Part shown: piece by piece, positions 17,940 to 26,572 of the stretch | Layout: each line of letters opens with the position of its first letter | Numbering within the stretch: position 1 is the first letter of the stretch | DNA from: UTCHB3 sp008363265 | GTDB taxonomy: Bacteria > Bacteroidota > Ignavibacteria > Ignavibacteriales > Ignavibacteriaceae | DNA: 64,000 nt | Direction of reading: 5' to 3' | NCBI GenBank assembly: GCA_045863055.1 | Contig: BTUW01000004.1 | Span: 181,194 to 245,193 of the forward strand | Program-made: the position numbers and the translations under genes | Notes under the pieces: model-generated | What the model was told of the DNA's origin: nothing | The model's database searches: none | What the model saw: only the letters and a program-made list of their open reading frames with translations

Positions 17940-18986
17940 TTATTTAAGATCTAAAGCTTTGTACCAGTAGAAGAATGCCTGGGGGTCTATCTTTTTAAGT
18001 TTGTTCAGTTTTGAGTAGTCCATTACTTGAATTGAAAGACCATCAATATTGGTGTCATTATTAAATCTCGCAATTTCCAATGATCCATTCTTTAGGAGCA
18101 TCAGCAGGTATGCAACTTTGGCAGAAGACCTTATTGCATCAATGATATTAAATCTACGATCAGGCAAAAAATTGACGAATCTTCTTATTCCAGCCAAGAC
18201 CTCAACAAACTCTTTCGAATTCTGATTTCTTGTCGAGATATCAAAACAGAGACCGATAGAATCAGCGATAACTTCTTCAACATCTATGCTTAGTTCCCGG
18301 TCGTGGATGACAGATTCGGCAATTTGAAAGAACGCTTTTTTCATTTCATCAGCATTAAAGTCCAGATCAAAAAGATATCCAAGATCAAAAAGCTGTTTAA
18401 CAATTTCAAGACTCATCGATCTTCCTCCGCGATAAAATGGGATTCCGACGGTCCTTGGTGCGAAGGCAGTTAATTTGTCACCAATTATTCCTCCGGTTGA
18501 TGGAGTATTAATTGGTAAGGGGTCTATCTCAGAATAAAGATCATTGAACGGGGCGGGCAAGTACCTCTGCTCAATTATTGGAAATGGGTACTCACCAAAT
18601 ACAACATCAAGTAATACATATGACTCACCAAATGAATTTTGTCTGTTGGAGTTGAAGTAAAATTTGAAGTGCCTTTTCGTTAGTTTAGACCCTGCTTTCC
18701 TGATGTCTTCCTCAAATCTGTCAAAAAGAGAATTTGCAATCACAGATTCCAAAGATGGAATTAAGTCAATGTGAGATCCAACTTGTATATCAATGTCTAT
18801 GGAAAACCGTTTTAGTTCCTCGAAGTGAAGGATTAATGATGTACCACCTTTAAAAATGAAGTCAATTCCCGATCTTTTCAAGGCTATCAGCAGGAGAAAT
18901 GCGTTTATCTGCTTTTCCACTAAAATCGTGTCAGCTTTGGAGTACAATAAACTCAACTCATTTATAATGTGCTCTGTATTATTCAT
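17940..18986 (-). CDS. AbiEii/AbiGii-type nucleotidyltransferase toxin
   Basis: A 348-residue protein with the nucleotidyltransferase signature F-K-G-G-T-S (G47-S50) and the metal-binding pair D64/D66 in FSIDIDI. AbiEii toxins transfer nucleotides to tRNA or other targets and cause abortive infection when the antitoxin is lost; that activity is from the family, not shown here. The gene follows its putative antitoxin with a 23-base gap. The region is visibly richer in A+T than its neighbours and is bounded by near-identical palindromes, which suggests horizontal acquisition. Confidence 0.85.
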   Translation of the reverse strand: MNNTEHIINELSLLYSKADTILVEKQINAFLLLIALKRSGIDFIFKGGTSLILHFEELKRFSIDIDIQVGSHIDLIPSLESVIANSLFDRFEEDIRKAGSKLTKRHFKFYFNSNRQNSFGESYVLLDVVFGEYPFPIIEQRYLPAPFNDLYSEIDPLPINTPSTGGIIGDKLTAFAPRTVGIPFYRGGRSMSLEIVKQLFDLGYLFDLDFNADEMKKAFFQIAESVIHDRELSIDVEEVIADSIGLCFDISTRNQNSKEFVEVLAGIRRFVNFLPDRRFNIIDAIRSSAKVAYLLMLLKNGSLEIARFNNDTNIDGLSIQVMDYSKLNKLKKIDPQAFFYWYKALDLK

Positions 18987-19009
18987 AGTTGCGAATCTAA
19001 TTTCCCTTT

Positions 19010-19744
19010 TCAGAACTTATAAGAGTGATTAATGGCTATATCTGAGAGTGTCTGGTAGACTTCCGGCTTTAGCCCCCGTCTTCCTGCATATCGCATCAAC
19101 CGATCAAATCGAATTATATGTTTTTGAAAAATTGACCTGACAATTGATAATGTTTCACCACCATGAAATGGTGATAAAATAGCATCTTTTGAGTGTAGAT
19201 CGACTATGAGTTTTTCGAGTGAAACTGTTTTCATTTCATGGAATTTCAGTAGGGGAGCTTGTGAGACTACTTTTTTTACGACGATAACTTCAGATTTGCG
19301 GGCGTACCGCCACAATATTTCCTCGCTTGGTTCCAAGAACACATCTTCAAATTTTACCTGCAGAGTCTCGAAAAGGGGCTCGATAATCTCTTTCTCTACC
19401 TCAACGACGATGAAACTGTTGAAAAGCATATGTTGTGAAAAGTAATTCAGTATTCGGGTATTCCAAACCACTGGCACAATTCCCGGGAATTGCGAGATTA
19501 AGAACTCACCGACCTCTGTTGTCAGGGGGGAGTATTCAGGCATGAATTCATACTTCTCAGATTTTTGGTATTTCCCCTTACTAATGCTTTTTACACCGGT
19601 TTTGGACAGAACCTCACGAATCGTCCAGTTCAAATTACTCTGTGAGATGCCGGGTTGGTGTTCCTTAACAACTTCCGCAATCTCTTCCCGGGAGATCAGT
19701 TCTCCGGATTCAACAACTTCTCTTACTGCGTCGTAAACTTTCAT
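19010..19744 (-). CDS. Putative antitoxin, DUF6577-like winged-helix protein
   Basis: A 244-residue protein upstream of the AbiEii-type gene in the usual antitoxin-first order. The N-terminal 70 residues look like a winged helix (SREEIAEVV, SQSNLNWTI, ISKGKY), resembling the AbiEi/DUF6577 type that represses its own promoter and neutralises the toxin. Start ATG at 19744 has a strong GAGGAGG site. The promoter in front is embedded in a palindrome, consistent with autoregulation. Family assignment is from overall pattern and position, not from a distinctive motif. Confidence 0.65.
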   Translation of the reverse strand: MKVYDAVREVVESGELISREEIAEVVKEHQPGISQSNLNWTIREVLSKTGVKSISKGKYQKSEKYEFMPEYSPLTTEVGEFLISQFPGIVPVVWNTRILNYFSQHMLFNSFIVVEVEKEIIEPLFETLQVKFEDVFLEPSEEILWRYARKSEVIVVKKVVSQAPLLKFHEMKTVSLEKLIVDLHSKDAILSPFHGGETLSIVRSIFQKHIIRFDRLMRYAGRRGLKPEVYQTLSDIAINHSYKF

Positions 19745-19766
19745 AAATTTTTCGTTTTTTCCTCCT

Positions 19767-19815
19767 CAAATATACTATATATCGTCAATAAATACAAATT
19801 ATTGACGAAATATAG
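19767..19815 (-). promoter_or_regulatory. Promoter-operator of the toxin/antitoxin pair
   Basis: Read on the minus strand, TTTG (19798-19795), 20 bases and TATATTTG (19774-19767) form a group-type promoter. A palindrome with arms 19775-19791 and 19799-19815 covers the spacer and -33 box, so a bound antitoxin would block RNA polymerase. The same palindrome recurs at 17896-17936 with no promoter. Confidence 0.7.
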
Positions 19816-19825
19816 AAATCACGCA

Positions 19826-19858
19826 ATAAAAAAGGCCGCCCTTTCGAGGCAGCCTTAC
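19826..19858 (-). terminator. Intrinsic terminator after the sugar-phosphate mutase gene
   Basis: On the minus strand AAGGCTGCC, a 6-base loop, then GGCGGCCTT and a T run. The same AAGGCTGCC stem is used at 61338 and 63314. Confidence 0.8.
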
Positions 19859-19881
19859 AATATTACGAACGAAGCTAAATG

Positions 19882-21231
19882 CTAAAGCAGTGCAGTGATC
19901 TCGGCGAAGTATTTTTCGCAGAGTTCGACCGCGGCATCATATGAAGTGGTCTCGGCGATCACGCGGATGATCGGCTCGGTGTTCGATTTCCGGAAGTGAA
20001 CCCAGTGGTCGGGGAAATCGATCCGGAGACCATCGTCGGTGTTTACTTTTTCGTTTTTGTACTTTTCGACCATCGCTGCGAGAACCTCGTCGGGTGACTT
20101 GCCCGAAATATCGACCTTCTTTTTCGCGATCGCGTACTGAGGCAAAGCCTTTTTGAGATCGGACAGCTTCCCGCCAAACTCGGCAAGGTGCTGCAGGGTG
20201 ATGATCGTGCCAACCAGCGAATCGCGGCCATAGTGGAGCGCAGGGTATATAACACCGCCACTTCCTTCACCGCCGATTATGGCTCCGGTCTCTTTCATCT
20301 TCTGGACAACATTTGCCTCACCCACAGGTGATCTGAAAACCTCACAATCGGCCGCCGTGGCAATATCATCAACCGTTCGGGTAGTGGAGAGATTTACAAC
20401 AACACTTCCGGGGGTTTTTGAAAGGACCCATTTCACCACGTGAGAAATCGTGTTTTCCTCGCTGAAGGGTTCGCCCTCATCGGTGATCAGCACAAGGCGA
20501 TCGGCATCGGGATCAACGACAACTGCAAGATCAGCACCTGTTTCCTTTACTTTCTGCATCGTTTCAACGAGGTTTTCGGGGAGTGGTTCGGGGAGTCTTG
20601 GGAAGATGCCTGTCTTTTCACAGTTCATCTCGATCACTTCGCATCCGAGATCACGCAGGAGTTCGGGGATCACGTAGACACCGGCGCCGTTCACGCAGTC
20701 GACTACCACTTTGAATTTCTTTGACTTTATAAGCCCCAGGTCGATGTGAGGAAGTTCAAGCGCTTTTTCCTTATGATTTCTGAGCATTTCAGCATTGAAT
20801 GTGGTGTGGCCTATGGCGTCCCAGCTCTTCCATTCGGGGGTTGTACCGAGGTACTTCTTCATTTCATTGTGTTCATCGGGTGACATGAACTGGCCCGTGG
20901 CGTTAAGCAGTTTCAGGGCGTTCCATTCGTTGGGATTGTGGCTTGCGGAGATGGCGATTCCTCCCTGGGCTCCAAGCGTTTTCACCGCGAACTGAACCGT
21001 CGGTGTCGGTACAATTCCGATATCGACCACATTTATTCCAAGGGCGTTAAGTGTTCCGGCTGTAATGCTGCTCACCATCGAACCGGTTATGCGGGAATCG
21101 CGTCCTATGACTACTGTTCCTTTACCGATCCACTTCGCGTACGCTGATGTAAAATTAACGAGGGTCTGGGGATCGAGGCCGTCACCGACCAATCCCCTTA
21201 TACCTGAAATGCTGACCATTAATGTTGGCAT
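19882..21231 (-). CDS. glmM: Phosphoglucosamine mutase / phosphomannomutase family
   Basis: A 449-residue alpha-D-phosphohexomutase with four domains. The catalytic serine is in SASHNPNEW near residue 100, the Mg-binding loop is DPDADRL near 240, and the phosphate-binding RKSNTEPIIRV lies near the C terminus. The SISGIRG start fits the GlmM-like archaeal/Bacteroidota branch, so conversion of glucosamine-6-phosphate to glucosamine-1-phosphate for peptidoglycan is the likely role, though phosphomannomutase activity cannot be excluded. A second family member is at 61421-62767, closer to ManB/AlgC, which favours a division of labour. The promoter region contains the repeat island 21256-21521. Confidence 0.72.
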   Translation of the reverse strand: MPTLMVSISGIRGLVGDGLDPQTLVNFTSAYAKWIGKGTVVIGRDSRITGSMVSSITAGTLNALGINVVDIGIVPTPTVQFAVKTLGAQGGIAISASHNPNEWNALKLLNATGQFMSPDEHNEMKKYLGTTPEWKSWDAIGHTTFNAEMLRNHKEKALELPHIDLGLIKSKKFKVVVDCVNGAGVYVIPELLRDLGCEVIEMNCEKTGIFPRLPEPLPENLVETMQKVKETGADLAVVVDPDADRLVLITDEGEPFSEENTISHVVKWVLSKTPGSVVVNLSTTRTVDDIATAADCEVFRSPVGEANVVQKMKETGAIIGGEGSGGVIYPALHYGRDSLVGTIITLQHLAEFGGKLSDLKKALPQYAIAKKKVDISGKSPDEVLAAMVEKYKNEKVNTDDGLRIDFPDHWVHFRKSNTEPIIRVIAETTSYDAAVELCEKYFAEITALL

Positions 21232-21255
21232 GATGATTCCTTTTTTGAGAACACG

Positions 21256-21521
21256 GGAGCTTAAGAACTCAAGAACTTAAGAACCTAGGAACTTAAGAAC
21301 GCCGCAGCGTATTAAGAACTTTTACTTCCTGTGTTTCCGTTTTTACGGTTAAAATAAACTTTAATTATTGGTTATCTGTTGTAAATTTTAGAAATTTCCT
21401 TAATTAAAAATAAGAAACTGCAACCATCTTTCACATTATTCACTGCTCAAAAGTTAACTCCACGAGTGCTTAATGACCATTTCGCACTTAAGTTCTTGAG
21501 TTCATAGGTTCATAAGTTCAT
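21256..21521. repeat. 8-bp-period inverted-repeat island, locus A
   Basis: Left part (about 21258-21320) repeats AGAACTTA with period 8, right part (about 21486-21521) repeats the complement TAAGTTCT; about 165 bp of A+T-rich sequence separates them. A 12-bp palindrome-like segment, ACGCCGCAGCGT (21299-21310), interrupts the left arm. It fills the 294-bp space between two divergent genes, so any promoter for either must lie in or beside it. Confidence 0.75.
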
Positions 21522-21525
21522 TACC

Positions 21526-22239
21526 ATGATATCAAACCGGATTAAAAAGATCGATTCACTTCTTAGGGAGTATTATGGCGTTCCAAAGCGGAGCGAGGTA
21601 CCTCAGGATCCTCTTGATGTGCTGATCGGAACGATCCTTACTCAGAACACCAACGACAACAACTCGTGGAAAGCTTACAACAACCTTCGCAATACTTACA
21701 AAACATGGGATGAAGTGCGGCTTGCCAACACTTCAGAACTTAAGGAAGTGATAAAGATCGCCGGTCTCCCAAGACAGAAGGCGGAGGCTATAAAAGGCGT
21801 GCTTGATGATCTGCACTCCCGTAAAGGGAGGCTGGACCTGGAACATGCACGCGAAATGGGGGATGAAGAACTTCTGAAGGAATTGACCTCTTATAAGGGA
21901 GTCGGACTAAAAACCGCTTCCTGTGTATTGCTTTTTTCACTTCACAGGAACATCTGTCCGGTGGACACCCATGTGAACAGGACTGCCAAGAGACTCGGGC
22001 TTACAGAATCGAACCAGCCGGAGAAGACTTTTTTCGCACTTCTTGGTAACATTCCCGAGGGCCTGGCTCACAGCTTCCACAGTAATCTTATTCTGCTGGG
22101 CAGGGAATTTTGCCGGCCTGCAGCGCCTGACTGCCCACACTGCCCTCTGCTTGATGTTTGTAATTCCTCCGATAAGAATATGCACGATGGCGGAAAGAAA
22201 TATCCGTATTCAGGGTTTCTCCTTATCGACAAGCTTTAG
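21526..22239 (+). CDS. nth: Endonuclease III-type DNA glycosylase/lyase
   Basis: A 237-residue HhH-GPD protein. The hairpin (LTSYKGVGLKTASCVL) contains the lysine that attacks the base-sugar bond, and the catalytic aspartate is in CPVDTHVNR. The C-terminal cluster C-x6-C-x2-C-x5-C (CRPAAPDCPHC...C) binds 4Fe-4S. It removes oxidised pyrimidines and nicks the strand in base-excision repair. Slightly longer than E. coli Nth because of an N-terminal extension and a short tail. The ATG lies directly at the end of repeat island A. Confidence 0.88.
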   Translation: MISNRIKKIDSLLREYYGVPKRSEVPQDPLDVLIGTILTQNTNDNNSWKAYNNLRNTYKTWDEVRLANTSELKEVIKIAGLPRQKAEAIKGVLDDLHSRKGRLDLEHAREMGDEELLKELTSYKGVGLKTASCVLLFSLHRNICPVDTHVNRTAKRLGLTESNQPEKTFFALLGNIPEGLAHSFHSNLILLGREFCRPAAPDCPHCPLLDVCNSSDKNMHDGGKKYPYSGFLLIDKL

Positions 22240-22247
22240 GCAGACAC

Positions 22248-23174
22248 TCAGTTTATTTTAAGATCGAGAGGCCCAAGCGTGTTTGCGATCCGGGAGAGAT
22301 TGAAACGTTCTTCAATTCCGGAGAGAAAATCCCTTAATTCGGCCATCTCCTTTGTGTAACTAGAAGACTCCGATTTCCTCGCTGCAAGTCCGGCACAGAA
22401 TTTTGCATATTCTGCAAATACCTGTTCCATCCTTCTGAGTTCGGAATGAACCGAGGAACCCGTAAAAAGTTTATTAACGATCCCTTCGAAATATTCTTGC
22501 TTACCGAGTGTCTCAATCCTGTGCAGTAGCCACTGGTCGATCTTCATCACCCTGGTGACATGAAACTGTGGTATCCCCGCGGTGACCGGATCAGGGCGTT
22601 TTGGATCAGGATCACTGATTATTGAGGCAGCAAGCAAATATCCAAAGAAGGTGAGAATATTTGCTTGTTGATTCTCATCCTTTTCATGCAGTTTAATAAG
22701 ACCCATTTCTTTCAGGGCCGAGAAGGTGAATCTGAGGTTGGTTCTGCACCGTGTTGCTCCCGAAGCAGTGAATGCGATATCGGCACAAGTGAGACTTTTA
22801 TCTTTATGGTGGTCGATGAATCCGTCGATAAGTTCAATCAGTGACGGGTGGGATTCTGTGATTTCTTTTAGATTATTAAGCAGGAAAACAAGAGCCCAAT
22901 ATTGATAATCAATTTCACTTATCGCCATTTCGAGCTCCGACACTTCATTATCAAAGATATCCCTTTCGACCCAGTAAAAACTTTTCGCTATCCGTTCTGA
23001 AAAAATGGCAGCGTTATAAGTTCCAAGCCGGTGTTTCAACTTGATCTGTTCAAGTTCACTTTCCACCCTGTAAATGAGGTGTTTCACATGGGTTTCCTCA
23101 CCGGGGTGGAGTTTTTCCTTTTGTACGGAAATGAGCAGGTCTTCAAGTGTATCGAGCAGATCGAATGACTTCAT
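22248..23174 (-). CDS. Uncharacterised protein with possible winged-helix segment
   Basis: A 308-residue soluble protein I do not recognise. A GGAG site favours the ATG at 23174 over an in-frame TTG at 23186. The first 130 residues look mainly helical and acidic. Residues about 130-190 contain a helix-turn-helix-like pattern (FSALKEMGLIKL), and a helical C-terminal third follows. No signal peptide and no catalytic motif are visible. It converges with nth, with nine bases between the stops, and diverges from the YefM/YoeB-like pair; a regulatory role is possible but unsupported. Confidence 0.55.
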   Translation of the reverse strand: MKSFDLLDTLEDLLISVQKEKLHPGEETHVKHLIYRVESELEQIKLKHRLGTYNAAIFSERIAKSFYWVERDIFDNEVSELEMAISEIDYQYWALVFLLNNLKEITESHPSLIELIDGFIDHHKDKSLTCADIAFTASGATRCRTNLRFTFSALKEMGLIKLHEKDENQQANILTFFGYLLAASIISDPDPKRPDPVTAGIPQFHVTRVMKIDQWLLHRIETLGKQEYFEGIVNKLFTGSSVHSELRRMEQVFAEYAKFCAGLAARKSESSSYTKEMAELRDFLSGIEERFNLSRIANTLGPLDLKIN

Positions 23175-23233
23175 CTTAATCTCCAATATTGATCCTGAAA
23201 ATTATGGAATGGGGAGGAGAAGGCCAAACATGA

Positions 23234-23247
23234 CTCGCCGCGGCGAG
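23234..23247. repeat. 14-bp GCCGCGGC-core palindrome
   Basis: CTCGCCGCGGCGAG, perfect palindrome, followed by three GTGAAAT heptamers. One of a dispersed family; others lie at 3927-3940, 4534-4547, 4640-4653, 4746-4759, 48264-48277 and 60508-60521, with 15-bp relatives at 34470-34484 and 54321-54335. Confidence 0.8.
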
Positions 23248-23309
23248 GTGAAATGTGAAATGTGAAATGTTATCCGTTGCTTCTACCGTCGGGGGGACAA
23301 TTTTTTCAA

Positions 23310-23340
23310 TTGCTAAAGCGTACGTAAAAGCGTATCTTTG
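23310..23340 (+). promoter_or_regulatory. Promoter of the YefM/YoeB-like pair
   Basis: TTG (23310-23312), 20 bases, then TATCTTTG (23333-23340). A direct repeat, AAAGCGTAC/AAAGCGTAT, fills the spacer and -7 box and is a likely site for autorepression by the antitoxin. An AAGGAG site precedes the ATG. Confidence 0.6.
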
Positions 23341-23359
23341 TGTAAAAAAGGAGTAAACA

Positions 23360-23602
23360 ATGCGTACAATAACAGCAACTGAGGCGAGGAAAGAGATATA
23401 TCATCTGATCGATGAAGCGGCGCATGGTGGGGAACCGGTTCAGATCACCGGAAAACGGAATAATGTAGTGATGATCTCGGAAGATGACTGGAGGTCGATA
23501 CAGGAAACTCTATATCTTCTCTCCATCCCCGGAATGAGGGAATCGATAGTTGAGGGAATGAAGGCCTCAAACGACGAGTTCAGTGAGACCCCGGGATGGT
23601 AG
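23360..23602 (+). CDS. YefM/Phd family antitoxin
   Basis: An 80-residue protein with the Phd/YefM N-terminal DNA-binding pattern (TATEARKEIYHLIDEA) and the GKRNNVVMISEDDWRSIQETLYLL stretch shared by YefM proteins. The C-terminal tail, rich in acidic and Ser/Asn residues, should wrap the toxin. It overlaps the toxin gene by seven bases and would repress their common promoter. Confidence 0.92.
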   Translation: MRTITATEARKEIYHLIDEAAHGGEPVQITGKRNNVVMISEDDWRSIQETLYLLSIPGMRESIVEGMKASNDEFSETPGW

Positions 23603-23862
23603 TGTGGAAACTGCTCTTCAGCAAAGATGCACAAAAGGATGCAAAGAAACTTGCCTCAGTAAATCTGCGACCCAAAGCTGAGGCAATTCTGGAAATTCTG
23701 ATGAAAGATCCATTTACCACACCGCCACCATTTGAAAAATTGAAGGGAGACCTGAATGGGGCTTATTCACGAAGAATAAACATTCAGCACCGGATGGTTT
23801 ATCAGGTGCTGAATGATGAAAAAATTGTGAGGATATTAAGGATGTGGAGTCACTACGAATAG
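23596..23862 (+). CDS. YoeB/Txe family mRNA interferase toxin
   Basis: An 88-residue RelE-fold toxin. It has the Txe/YoeB pattern: W-K-L-L-F-S-K-D-A-Q-K-D near the N terminus, PFEKLKGDLNGAYSRRIN in the middle, HRMVYQV, and the C-terminal W-S-H-Y where the histidine and tyrosine act in ribosome-dependent mRNA cleavage. Length is normal, so the toxin is probably active. The antitoxin overlaps it upstream. Confidence 0.93.
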   Translation: MVVWKLLFSKDAQKDAKKLASVNLRPKAEAILEILMKDPFTTPPPFEKLKGDLNGAYSRRINIQHRMVYQVLNDEKIVRILRMWSHYE

Positions 23863-23868
23863 TGGTGG

Positions 23869-24708
23869 CTACTCGTAGAAATAGAGGTAGTTCACGCTGT
23901 GGTCGGAAACTCCCGCCATTTTGATCAGCATTGAAGATTTCTCCGGGAAACCTTTAGCGTTCACAGTGAATATCGCAAAAGTTTCTGCCGCGTCTCCTGT
24001 CTCGGTTTTTGAAACGAGGTTTCCACTCCCATCGTAAGTGTAAACGGTTCTGACGGCGATCTCATGGGCTTCTTTAAGGGTTTCAGCAAGCGTCCCTTCT
24101 TCATTGTACGAATAAGTGACCTTCGAATCTTCGCTTTCGTAGATAAATATCCTTCCCCGGCGGTCAAAATAGTATTTCGCGATCTCTGCGAACAATCCGA
24201 TCTCATCGGAGGAAAAATACCTGACCACGATGGATTCGGGTCTTCCATCGACTGAATACTGATAGACCCACTGCATCGTAGCGCCGCCATTTCCATACAG
24301 ATCATCAAACTGCGCGACATAGCTTAATCGACTTTCTTCATAAGCGAAGTTATATGAGATCTTCGAAGGATTACCATAATTGTCAGTCCAGTTCATGATG
24401 ATATCCTGCAGATAGCCTTTATCGTTATACTTGAACTCATACTCGGCGGCATTGTCATCAGTAAGCAGTTTCTGTGCCACGAACTGCACCTTTCCATTTT
24501 CATCATAGAGAACCGATTTGAAATATTCAGGAAGATTTCCCTCCTTCACGTCGAATCCCGGGGTGTCTATATACTCGATCTCCCGTGTTATCCCGGCCGA
24601 GGCAATTTTTTTCCGCCATTCCGGGTCGAGTTTCTCGATAAAAGGGATAAAATCCTGAGCGAAAACTGATGCGGTTAAAATTATTGCGAATAGAGTTGTT
24701 TTCATCAT
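23869..24708 (-). CDS. Secreted RHS-like repeat protein, paralogue 1
   Basis: A 279-residue protein with a signal peptide (TTLFAIILTASVFAQ). The body shows repeats such as YNDKGYLQD, YFDRRGRIF, YNEEGTLAE and YDGSGNLV, i.e. short beta-hairpin units like YD/RHS repeats. No toxin or sorting domain is attached. It overlaps the similar gene upstream by one base and probably arose from it by duplication. Function unknown; cell-envelope or surface binding is a guess. Confidence 0.7.
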   Translation of the reverse strand: MMKTTLFAIILTASVFAQDFIPFIEKLDPEWRKKIASAGITREIEYIDTPGFDVKEGNLPEYFKSVLYDENGKVQFVAQKLLTDDNAAEYEFKYNDKGYLQDIIMNWTDNYGNPSKISYNFAYEESRLSYVAQFDDLYGNGGATMQWVYQYSVDGRPESIVVRYFSSDEIGLFAEIAKYYFDRRGRIFIYESEDSKVTYSYNEEGTLAETLKEAHEIAVRTVYTYDGSGNLVSKTETGDAAETFAIFTVNAKGFPEKSSMLIKMAGVSDHSVNYLYFYE

Positions 24709-25571
24709 TATTCCATCTGAAAATTGTAGAAATACTCGGTCTGAGTGAGCGAAGGGGCAGCACCCGGAGAAAGGATGAATGAATCCTGGACGGCCTTCAG
24801 TTTCCCCTCAAAGTCATAAATATAGAGTGAGGTTCCACTGGTCATCAGTCCTGTAAATGTTTTCTCTACCAATTTACCTTCGTCATCATAAAAGTACTTG
24901 GTGGTCGATCCGTCATTTCCTTCGAGCGCCTCGACGGTCATAATGATCCTGCCAAATGAATCATATTCATGTTCCGCGATCCTGACGGCCGACTCCTCTT
25001 TCACAAGTTTACCATTCTTGTAGAAGTAATCTGTCTGAGGCATTGCTTCGCCGTATATGTTGTAAGTTGTTTTATCACTTACTTTTTTGATGGTCCCATC
25101 CGGGTTATACTCATACTCGTAGCTTCCCATTTCTTCCCGCTTACTGCCGGAAATTGTATGTATTTTTATTTTAGATATCCTGCCCTCTTTGTTGTATGAC
25201 AACTCCCTGAAAGTCTTAACTCCAGGACCTTCGGCGAATTCATTCACAAGATCGTATGAAATTACACTTCTTAGGATGAACTTTTTGTCATAGACAAAAC
25301 TGTCAACCGAAACAATCTGCGCCTGTGCGGCTTTGTAAATTGCCTTTAGCAGGTTGCCGTTACCATCGAACTCGAAGAAACTCTCGCTGAGTGGATTTCC
25401 TGTACCTTCGAATGAGTCTGTGTAGTTCGCCTGGGTTTCCCAGATCGTGAAGATGGTGTGATCGATAAGGTACTTCTTAAATTCAGGGGTCTGCTTGTCC
25501 GGGTGGGGAAGCATGCTCTGAGCGTTGAGTGAAAGAACGGCGATGAAAAAGAAAAGGATGAGTTTTTTCAT
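24708..25571 (-). CDS. Secreted RHS-like repeat protein, paralogue 2
   Basis: A 287-residue protein with a signal peptide (LILFFFIAVLSLNAQ) and repeats like FDGNGNLLK, YNKEGRISK, YNPDGTIKK, YDSFGRIIM and YDDEGKLVE. The layout matches the downstream paralogue and the two genes are translationally coupled. I see no membrane anchor or type IX sorting domain. Function unknown. Confidence 0.7.
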   Translation of the reverse strand: MKKLILFFFIAVLSLNAQSMLPHPDKQTPEFKKYLIDHTIFTIWETQANYTDSFEGTGNPLSESFFEFDGNGNLLKAIYKAAQAQIVSVDSFVYDKKFILRSVISYDLVNEFAEGPGVKTFRELSYNKEGRISKIKIHTISGSKREEMGSYEYEYNPDGTIKKVSDKTTYNIYGEAMPQTDYFYKNGKLVKEESAVRIAEHEYDSFGRIIMTVEALEGNDGSTTKYFYDDEGKLVEKTFTGLMTSGTSLYIYDFEGKLKAVQDSFILSPGAAPSLTQTEYFYNFQME

Positions 25572-25691
25572 ATAATAAACATCTCTTATAATTATTGGAT
25601 AAAGTTAAGATTAAAAATTCAGTACTGCAATTATACGAAAGAAGCGGGATATTTTGTTCCAATACCGGCACAGTGGGGGGTATGAACTGAT

Positions 25692-25722
25692 TTTGCCTTA
25701 TTGATCATGGTTCGTATGTTTA
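25692..25722 (+). promoter_or_regulatory. Promoter of pdxJ
   Basis: TTTG (25692-25695), exactly 19 bases, then TATGTTTA (25715-25722), one base from TAnnTTTG. The pdxJ ATG follows at 25758 after AAGGAAA. Confidence 0.55.
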
Positions 25723-25757
25723 AACTTCGAGTTACAATTTATTATCAAGGAAAATAA

Positions 25758-26468
25758 ATGCGTTTTTGTCTGAATATTGATCATTTTGCCACCGTCAGGA
25801 ACGCCCGGGGCGGTGTAGAGCCGGATCCCGTGATGGCTGCACTTATTGCTGAGCAGGCCGGCGCCGATGGAATTGTTGTTCACCTGAGAGAAGACAGGCG
25901 ACACATTAAAGACAGGGATGTGCTGCTCCTGCGTCAGCTGGTCAAAACCAAGCTCGATCTCGAAATGGCGGCCAATGAAGAAATTATTAAAATTGCGTGT
26001 GAAGTCAAGCCTGAAATGGCGACTCTCGTTCCCGAAAAGAGGCAGGAACTAACCACTGAAGGTGGTCTGGATGTTATTGCAAACCTCGCAAAAATTAAGG
26101 ATACGAACAACAGACTGCATGAAGCAGGGATCAAGGTTTCCCTCTTCATTGAACCACTGACCGATCAGATCGATGCGGCTCTAGAGACTGGCGCCGACAT
26201 GATCGAGATACACACGGGCGTGTATGCCGAATCCAAAACAGATGAAAAGATCTCAGATGAGCTCGACAAAATTGAGGCCGCAGCGCTTTACGCCCATAAT
26301 TATGGTCTGATAGTTAATGCCGGACACGGACTTGACTACCACAACATCAAACTATTCCGCTCGATCCGTACTATCGATGAAGTGAGCATCGGTCACGCCG
26401 TAGTGGCACGCGCCCTCTTCGTTGGTATCGATCAGGCGGTAAGGGAAATGTTAGAGCTGTTAAAATAG
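25758..26468 (+). CDS. pdxJ: Pyridoxine 5'-phosphate synthase
   Basis: A 236-residue TIM-barrel enzyme matching PdxJ end to end: NIDHFATVRNARGG at the start, HLREDRRHI, the catalytic glutamate in LVPEKRQELTTEGGLD, EIHTGVYA and NAGHGLDYHN. It condenses 3-amino-2-oxopropyl phosphate with 1-deoxyxylulose 5-phosphate to give pyridoxine 5'-phosphate, in the deoxyxylulose-dependent B6 route. The presence of IspF at 47777 agrees with a DXP-using cell. Several PLP enzymes lie in the same window. Confidence 0.96.
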   Translation: MRFCLNIDHFATVRNARGGVEPDPVMAALIAEQAGADGIVVHLREDRRHIKDRDVLLLRQLVKTKLDLEMAANEEIIKIACEVKPEMATLVPEKRQELTTEGGLDVIANLAKIKDTNNRLHEAGIKVSLFIEPLTDQIDAALETGADMIEIHTGVYAESKTDEKISDELDKIEAAALYAHNYGLIVNAGHGLDYHNIKLFRSIRTIDEVSIGHAVVARALFVGIDQAVREMLELLK

Positions 26469-26572
26469 TGATTAGTGATGAGCGATGAGTTATTTGACCT
26501 CAGCGTTCATCTGTAGAATCAGCGTCTATCTGCGTCCTTTGGAAATCAGTGTAACCCTTTAGATCAACTAAA

